From the NCBI RefSeq assembly GCF_039539485.1, contig NZ_BAABDF010000003.1:434001-498000 (forward strand): DNA of 64,000 nt, in the 5' to 3' direction. Source of the DNA: Celeribacter arenosi. Its GTDB lineage: Bacteria > Pseudomonadota > Alphaproteobacteria > Rhodobacterales > Rhodobacteraceae. Below are positions 59,637 to 64,000 of the stretch, one piece after another; positions within the stretch are counted from its first letter, which is position 1; every line of letters begins with the position of its first letter. Under the pieces are notes generated by a model. The model was not told the DNA's origin and ran no database searches. It saw nothing but the letters and a program-made list of their open reading frames with translations. Made by a program: the position numbers and the translations under genes.

Positions 59637-60677
59637 ATGGCCACGGCGGAAATCACGGTTCTAGGGGCGGGGGCATTTGGCCTCTCATGTGCCTATGAGG
59701 CGCTGCGCCGTGGCGCGAGCGTGCGGGTGATTGATCCCCACGGTGTGGGCGCGGGGTCTTCGGGCGGGGTTGTGGGCGCGCTCGCGCCGCATACGCCGGA
59801 GCGGTGGAACCCGAAAAAAGAGTTCCAGTTCCAGAGCCTGATCGCGTCGCGGAGGTTTTGGCCGTCGGTCAAGGAAACGGGCGGGGTGTCATCGGGCTAC
59901 GGGCGCACGGGGCGCGTTCAGGCGGTGATGGATGCGCGCCAGTTGACCCTTGCGCGTGAACGCGAAATTCAGGCGCAGGAGTTGTGGCGTGGCGAGGCGG
60001 TGTGGCAGGTCGTGGATCGCGCGCATGTCGGGGATTGGGCGCCGGATAGCCCGACGGGATTCTGGATATTTGACGATCTCTCGGCGCGTCTGCATCCCGC
60101 GCAGGCCTGTGCGGCGCTCGCGGCGGCGGTGCGGGTTCTGGGCGGTGAGATCCTGCGCGAAGGTGAGACCTCGGGCGCTGTGATCCATGCGAGCGGATGG
60201 CAGGGGTTGCAGGAGTTGAACGCGGCCTTCGGGCGCGCGGTCGGGGGCGGGGTAAAAGGGCAGGCGGTGTTGTTAGATTTCGACGCGCGCGATGCGCCGC
60301 AGGTCTACGCGCAGCAGTTGCACATTATTCCGCACGCCGATGGCACCACGGCGATTGGATCAACGTCGGAGCGTGAATTCGGCAGTTCAGATACGACGGA
60401 TTATCAGGTCGAGGCGCTGATCGAGCGGGCCATGATCGCAATGCCGGTTCTCCACGGTGCGCGCGAAATCCAGCGATGGGCAGGCGTGCGTCCGCGTGCC
60501 AAAAGCCGCGCGCCGATGGTTGGCCCATGGCCCGAGCGCGCGGGGCATTTTATTGCCAATGGCGGGTTCAAGATCGGCTTTGGCATGGCGCCGAAAGTCG
60601 CGCAGGTTCTGGTCGATCTGATCCTCGAGGGGCGCGATGCGATCCCCGAGGATTTCCGTGTCGAAGCGTCTCTTTAG
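59637..60677 (+). CDS. FAD-dependent oxidoreductase (DAO family, possible MnmC oxidase half)
   Basis: A 346-residue flavoprotein of the glycine/D-amino acid oxidase fold: ITVLGAGAFGLSCAYEALRRGA binds FAD (shown in part), with GSSGGVVGALAPHTPERWN and a C-terminal GHFIANGGFKIGFGMAP. The block around GALAPHTPERW is reminiscent of the MnmC C-terminal oxidase, and its neighbour mnmD strengthens this, but amino-acid oxidases look similar. ATG at 59637 is preferred over a TTG at 59616. Confidence 0.8.
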   Translation: MATAEITVLGAGAFGLSCAYEALRRGASVRVIDPHGVGAGSSGGVVGALAPHTPERWNPKKEFQFQSLIASRRFWPSVKETGGVSSGYGRTGRVQAVMDARQLTLAREREIQAQELWRGEAVWQVVDRAHVGDWAPDSPTGFWIFDDLSARLHPAQACAALAAAVRVLGGEILREGETSGAVIHASGWQGLQELNAAFGRAVGGGVKGQAVLLDFDARDAPQVYAQQLHIIPHADGTTAIGSTSEREFGSSDTTDYQVEALIERAMIAMPVLHGAREIQRWAGVRPRAKSRAPMVGPWPERAGHFIANGGFKIGFGMAPKVAQVLVDLILEGRDAIPEDFRVEASL

Positions 60678-60686
60678 GCGCGAATT

Positions 60687-61313
60687 CTAGAATTCGACGC
60701 CTTTCTGGGCCTTCACGCCCGAGCGGAAGGGGTGTTTGACCAGCTCCATCTCGGTGACCAGATCGGCGATGTCGATCAGCTCTTCCTTGGCGTTGCGACC
60801 GGTGAGAACGACATGGGTGGTGTCGGGTTTTTCGTCGCGCAGGAAAGCCACCACGTCATTCACGTCGATGTAGTCATAGCGCAGTGCGATGTTGATTTCG
60901 TCGAGCAGCACCATGCGGTTTTCGGGGTTACGGATCAGCTCCTTGGCCTTTTCCCATGCGGCGGCGGCCATTTCCACGTCGCGCGCGCGGTCTTGGGTCT
61001 CCCACGTAAAGCCCTCGCCCATGGTGTAGAATTCGCAGATGTCGGCGAATTTCGCGTTGATCAGATCGCGTTCGCCGCAATCCATGCCGCCTTTGATGAA
61101 CTGCACCACGGCGGATTTCATGTCATGCGCGATACAGCGGAAAATCATTCCGAAGGCGGCGGAGGATTTGCCTTTTCCTTTGCCGGTATGGACGATGATC
61201 AGGCCCTTTTCATCGGTCTTGGTCGCCATGATTTTATCGCGTGCGACTTTCTTTTTCGCCATTTTGGCGGCGTGGCGGGCGTCGTCTTCGGTCTTTGGAG
61301 GGGTCTCTGACAT
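60687..61313 (-). CDS. cobO: Cob(I)yrinic acid a,c-diamide adenosyltransferase
   Basis: A 208-residue CobA/CobO/BtuR-type ATP:corrinoid adenosyltransferase, adding the 5'-deoxyadenosyl group to the corrin cobalt. P-loop TGKGKGKSSAAFG at residues 43-55, then VVQFIKGGM, MGEGFTWETQDRARD and the Walker B-like LLDEINIALRYDY. It lies 12 bases after lrgB on the same strand. Other cobalamin genes are not in the window. Confidence 0.95.
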   Translation of the reverse strand: MSETPPKTEDDARHAAKMAKKKVARDKIMATKTDEKGLIIVHTGKGKGKSSAAFGMIFRCIAHDMKSAVVQFIKGGMDCGERDLINAKFADICEFYTMGEGFTWETQDRARDVEMAAAAWEKAKELIRNPENRMVLLDEINIALRYDYIDVNDVVAFLRDEKPDTTHVVLTGRNAKEELIDIADLVTEMELVKHPFRSGVKAQKGVEF

Positions 61314-61325
61314 GATTGAAAACCT

Positions 61326-62042
61326 TTAGAAAAAGAGTTGCACGAAGAGGGGCGCGAAGAGCGCCGTAGCGATTGCGTTCATGACCATGCCGACGGCGGC
61401 AAAAGCGCCCGCGGTGCCATGGACCTGAAACGCGCGGGCGGTGCCGATGCCGTGGGCGGCCACGCCGGTGGCAAAGCCGCGTCCACGGTAGTCACGGATG
61501 CGCAGCGCGTTGTTGAGCGGTGTGGTCACCACCGCCCCCACCACGCCGGTGACGAGGACGAGCGCCACGGTGAGTGTGGGCAGGCCGCCTATGGCCTCCG
61601 AGACGCCCAAGGCAACCGGAGAGGTCGCCGATTTGGGCACCAGCGACAAGAGCAGGGCCTCGTCGAGCCCCATCGCCGCGCCGATTGCGACGGCTGATCC
61701 CATCGCCACGAGGGAGCCCACAACCAGAGCCGCGAGTAGGGGCATGGCCGCCGATTTCACCAGCGCCCAGTTGCGCCACAATGGCACGGCGAGCGCGACG
61801 GTTGCCGGTCCGAGCATGAAGTGGATGAACTGCGCGCCCTCGAAATAGGTCGCATAGGAGGTGTCGGTGGTTTGGAGCAGGATCGACAGCAGGACCATCG
61901 AGATCAGCACCGGATTGACGTAGGGCTTGGCGCCCGAAAGCCGGAAGCAGGCGTCACCGATCAGATAGGCGATCAGGGTGGCGGTGAGCCACAGGAGTTG
62001 GCCTTCGGCGAGGTAGCTCCAGATGCGCAGGATGTCGGTCAT
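61326..62042 (-). CDS. lrgB: LrgB family membrane protein
   Basis: A 238-residue membrane protein of the LrgB/CidB/YohK family, about seven helices. Typical blocks: YFEGAQFIHFMLGPATVALAVPL (in part), PKSATSPVALGVSE, and a GVAAHGIGTARA stretch. Family members modulate murein hydrolase export, or transport pyruvate or glycolate in some organisms. It overlaps lrgA by four bases and precedes cobO. Confidence 0.92.
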   Translation of the reverse strand: MTDILRIWSYLAEGQLLWLTATLIAYLIGDACFRLSGAKPYVNPVLISMVLLSILLQTTDTSYATYFEGAQFIHFMLGPATVALAVPLWRNWALVKSAAMPLLAALVVGSLVAMGSAVAIGAAMGLDEALLLSLVPKSATSPVALGVSEAIGGLPTLTVALVLVTGVVGAVVTTPLNNALRIRDYRGRGFATGVAAHGIGTARAFQVHGTAGAFAAVGMVMNAIATALFAPLFVQLFF

Positions 62043-62407
62043 TGCGGCGTCTCGTCGGGGATGCCGTGCAGGCGGGCGACGAATTTGAAGGTCAGCGACC
62101 CCGCCGCGATGGCCAGAATGGTCGATCCGATGATGGCCGCGATCAGGCCGGGGCCGATGTCGCCGAATTGGTCGAGGTATTGCACCACACCCACGCCCGC
62201 AGGCACGAAGAGCAGGGACAGGACCGAGAGCACGGCGGTCGCGGTTTTTTCGATCCGGTGTCCGAGTTTGGGCCATGCAATCAGGGTGGCGGCCAATAGG
62301 ATCATGCCGATCACCGGACCGGGAAGGGGCAGGCCTGCGCTGCGCGCGATGACCTCACCCGCGAGTTGGTATCCCAAGAACAGTCCCAGATGGAGGATCA
62401 TGTGCAT
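62039..62407 (-). CDS. lrgA: LrgA/CidA family membrane protein
   Basis: A 122-residue holin-like protein of four helices: LGLFLGYQLAGEVIAR, LPLPGPVIGMILL (family signature), LSLLFVPAGVGVVQYLD and IAAIIGSTILAIAAG. A start at the third residue (62401) is also possible. It is the first gene of lrgA-lrgB-cobO. Confidence 0.9.
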   Translation of the reverse strand: MHMILHLGLFLGYQLAGEVIARSAGLPLPGPVIGMILLAATLIAWPKLGHRIEKTATAVLSVLSLLFVPAGVGVVQYLDQFGDIGPGLIAAIIGSTILAIAAGSLTFKFVARLHGIPDETPQ

Positions 62408-62469
62408 TCCCTAGCCTCGCCAGAACCCTGTCTAGCGCGCGTGTCGAGCAATGCAAATGCGCGGGCTTG

Positions 62470-62499
62470 AAAAAAGGGCGCACCCCGTGAGGTGCGCCC
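62470..62499 (-). terminator. Intrinsic terminator of the TsoY-like gene
   Basis: GGGCGCACC (62476-62484) and GGTGCGCCC (62491-62499), a perfect 9-bp stem; on the minus strand TTTTTT follows. It lies 27 bases after the stop and separates this gene from lrgA. Confidence 0.93.
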
Positions 62500-62525
62500 G
62501 ACGTTTCCGCCCGAGCAGGAAGGGG

Positions 62526-63731
62526 CTATTCGGCGGGAACCGCCGTGGGGTGGCGGGGCGTGAAATGTTGCCCGTTGAGGCGCAGGACCAAGGCGACCAT
62601 GGCCAGTTGGAAGGCAATCGCGAGGATCGTCACGGCCCAGTAGGTGGTGGAGAATTTTTCGATCACGCCGGCCGCGACGAGACCTTTGTTCACGAAGAAC
62701 TGCAACAGCACGGAGAGCGCCACGCCGGGGCAAACCAGAGCATAGGAGCCGGGCGATGTTTTGGAGCCGAGCACGAAGTCTTTGAAATAGCCCTGCCGTT
62801 TAAGGACCGTGAGGCCGAGGCCGAGGAACACAAATTGGATCGACACCATTTGCGCGAGGAACATCAGCGTGTCTGCGGCGGCGTTATGGCCTGCGAAGGT
62901 GGTTTCGAGCCCGTGGTCCTGACGCATCCACATGATCGACAGGATGGTGACCAGCGGGATGATGATCATCAATGTCGGACCGGCCTCTTCGGCGGTGCCG
63001 TAGTGGAGCATGGAGTTGAACGCGGTCACGATGGCCAGCAGCGCGTAGATCAGCGCCGCCGTGCCGAGCAGGGTGGAACCCACGAGCGAGACACCCACGA
63101 TCCACGGCGTATGCGACATGGCGGCGGGGGCGGCAAAGCCGACGGCCGACATTGCCAGCGCGAAGGAGGGCAGGAGTTGGGCAAAGGAGTTATGCGCGGT
63201 CACATCGAAGACGCCGCCCTTGGAGAGCACGCGGCCGAGGAAGTCGGCAATCGTGCCCAGAGCGATATAGGCGATCACCGCAAAGGCGATCATGGCGAAG
63301 GGGAAGAGGTATTCCACAATGCTCCAAAGGCCCGGCACAAAGACGAGGCCAGCAATGAACAGCGCGTTCACCGACATGGCGAGCGCGAGCGGCATGGCAA
63401 GCAGCGTGGTTTCCGCGTTGGAGGCGCGCAGTTTTCTATAGCGGTCGGTTTTCTTGAAGGCGGTGTATTGGGTCAGGTTCCACAGCAGCGATTTGATGTT
63501 GAGGAACACAAACAGGGCGATACCGGCCATGGCGACCACGATTGCGCCCTGAAGCGGCAGTGACGCGGTGGGCCATGCGGCGGCGATATCTTCGAAGATC
63601 GGCACAGGGCGTCCGGGATGGGGCACCCAGAACATGAGGTACATAAAGAACGTCACAGCCAGGCCACCGGACCCGACAGAGGCGAGGAAATAGAGCGGAA
63701 CGTAGGATTCGCTCGCAGGTGTAGGTTTCAT
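62526..63731 (-). CDS. Multi-pass membrane protein, possibly TsoY family
   Basis: A 401-residue protein with about ten hydrophobic helices; it opens VPLYFLASVGSGGLAVTFFMYLMFWVPHPGRPVP (in part) and has FNSMLHYGTAEEAGPTLMIIIPLVT and MRQDHGLETTF. I believe it is the family named TsoY, some members of which are selenoproteins; this copy has no in-frame TGA. Function is uncharacterised. GGGAGA precedes the ATG. Its promoter region carries an ATTC-N8-GAAT operator and an FNR-type site, suggesting control by reactive sulfur and by oxygen. Confidence 0.6.
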   Translation of the reverse strand: MKPTPASESYVPLYFLASVGSGGLAVTFFMYLMFWVPHPGRPVPIFEDIAAAWPTASLPLQGAIVVAMAGIALFVFLNIKSLLWNLTQYTAFKKTDRYRKLRASNAETTLLAMPLALAMSVNALFIAGLVFVPGLWSIVEYLFPFAMIAFAVIAYIALGTIADFLGRVLSKGGVFDVTAHNSFAQLLPSFALAMSAVGFAAPAAMSHTPWIVGVSLVGSTLLGTAALIYALLAIVTAFNSMLHYGTAEEAGPTLMIIIPLVTILSIMWMRQDHGLETTFAGHNAAADTLMFLAQMVSIQFVFLGLGLTVLKRQGYFKDFVLGSKTSPGSYALVCPGVALSVLLQFFVNKGLVAAGVIEKFSTTYWAVTILAIAFQLAMVALVLRLNGQHFTPRHPTAVPAE

Positions 63732-63748
63732 GAAAAGTCTCCCGAATT

Positions 63749-63770
63749 TATATTCATGTTTGTGAATATA
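63749..63770. promoter_or_regulatory. Inverted repeat ATTC-N8-GAAT (SqrR/BigR-type operator)
   Basis: TATATTCA and TGAATATA, perfect 8-bp arms around TGTTTG, 17 bases before the TsoY-like gene start. It shares the core ATTCA-N6-TGAAT with the repeat at 34221-34236. Confidence 0.65.
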
Positions 63771-63790
63771 ATCCGGATTCGGGTCGCGCT

Positions 63791-63804
63791 TTGATCGAGG
63801 TCAA
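63791..63804. promoter_or_regulatory. FNR/FnrL-type site
   Basis: TTGAT-CGAG-GTCAA, one base from the consensus TTGAT-N4-ATCAA. Its centre is about 66 bases upstream of the TsoY-like start, which would put it near -41.5 if transcription starts around 63755. The divergent MOSC gene starts 157 bases away on the other side. Confidence 0.6.
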
Positions 63805-63961
63805 AAGCTCCTTGAGGAAAAATTGCTGGCCGCGAAGACCAATTTGCGCGATGAGCACCCGTTAAAGGCGAGCCTGTCTTTACAGCCAACTAATCAAGCG
63901 GGGCCACATGCACTAGTGTCGGGCCAAGGACCCCGAAAAAACTGCGGTATTTGAAAAGACT

Positions 63962-64000
63962 ATGAGACTTTCACGCCTAACGATCTATCCCGTCAAAAGT
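63962..64000 (+). CDS. Start of a MOSC domain protein gene (partial)
   Basis: The last 39 bases encode MRLSRLTIYPVKS. The motif LxxLxIYPVKS is the usual opening of the MOSC N-terminal beta-barrel domain (YcbX-type proteins), which bind molybdenum cofactor or related sulfur-carrying sites. GAAAAG precedes the ATG. The rest lies beyond the window. Confidence 0.65.
   Translation, partial: MRLSRLTIYPVKS

Overview
The window looks like a chromosomal segment of a Rhodobacterales alphaproteobacterium (Roseobacter/Rhodobacter group). Evidence: high G+C; frequent GTG starts; many 4-base ATGA gene overlaps; and family markers typical of that order, namely a DUF2794 protein, a DUF6478-like protein, a 71-residue secreted protein with VIEE repeats, MbfA behind an Irr-type box, an accD-folC pair, an smpB-dapA pair, and a LexA box of the alphaproteobacterial GTTC-N7-GTTC type. 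I did not identify the genus. Nearly all of the content is housekeeping or conserved accessory genes. I saw no insertion sequence, prophage, CRISPR array, rRNA or tRNA.

Layout. 1-4.3 kb is an envelope/glycan region: the tail of an unknown gene, a YjbF-type lipoprotein, a small secreted protein, an MFS carrier, then a polysaccharide pyruvyl transferase overlapping a GT29 (sialyltransferase-like) gene. 4.3-9.7 kb holds asd, a DUF4139 (MuiA-like) protein, two unknown small proteins, a beta-carbonic anhydrase and an Hpt-like helical protein. 9.7-18 kb holds an M17 aminopeptidase with an NlpC/P60 partner, DUF2794, a probable structured small RNA, SOS-type imuB, cytochrome c', an I78 lipoprotein with a TetR regulator, mbfA (iron export), a YaiI protein and a HAD phosphatase. 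18-24.9 kb holds an MFS carrier, zapE, a luciferase-like oxidoreductase, folC, accD and a CPBP protease. 25-30 kb holds three conserved hypotheticals, a FadH-type dienoyl-CoA reductase and a LysR regulator.

30-36 kb holds an OmpA/GNAT/CinA-like minus-strand unit, sfsA and map, and an isolated TRAP solute-binding protein. 35.6-38 kb is an oxidoreductase-rsmD-HAD unit next to a divergent Prx5-type peroxiredoxin. 38.6-45.3 kb is a long minus-strand unit: type I secretion ABC protein, HlyD adaptor, RidA, glycerophosphodiesterase, FemAB-like acetyltransferase, phhB, MscS. 45.5-51 kb holds mlaA-mlaC, PBP1A and glnK-amtB; amtB contains a 72-base run of N. 51-58 kb holds a muramidase-like protein, an aromatic/aspartate aminotransferase with sseA, a glycine-rich membrane protein, smpB-dapA and a soluble lytic transglycosylase. 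58-64 kb holds an EamA carrier, mnmD, a divergent FAD oxidase, lrgA-lrgB-cobO, a multi-pass TsoY-like membrane protein and the start of a MOSC-domain gene.

The most informative signals are regulatory. An identical operator core (ATTCA-N6-TGAAT, i.e. ATTC-N8-GAAT, the form I recall for SqrR/BigR-type persulfide sensors) lies before both the TRAP binding protein and the TsoY-like gene. An FNR-type site sits behind the second one. There is an Irr ICE box before mbfA, a LexA box before an imuB that lacks imuA and dnaE2 neighbours, and an unexplained plus-strand terminator at 12.54-12.57 kb that ends a long foldable non-coding stretch (candidate 6S-like RNA). The glycan pair at 2.6-4.3 kb, with intact sialyl motifs, is the most unusual enzyme combination. 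No previously undescribed multigene system is evident.
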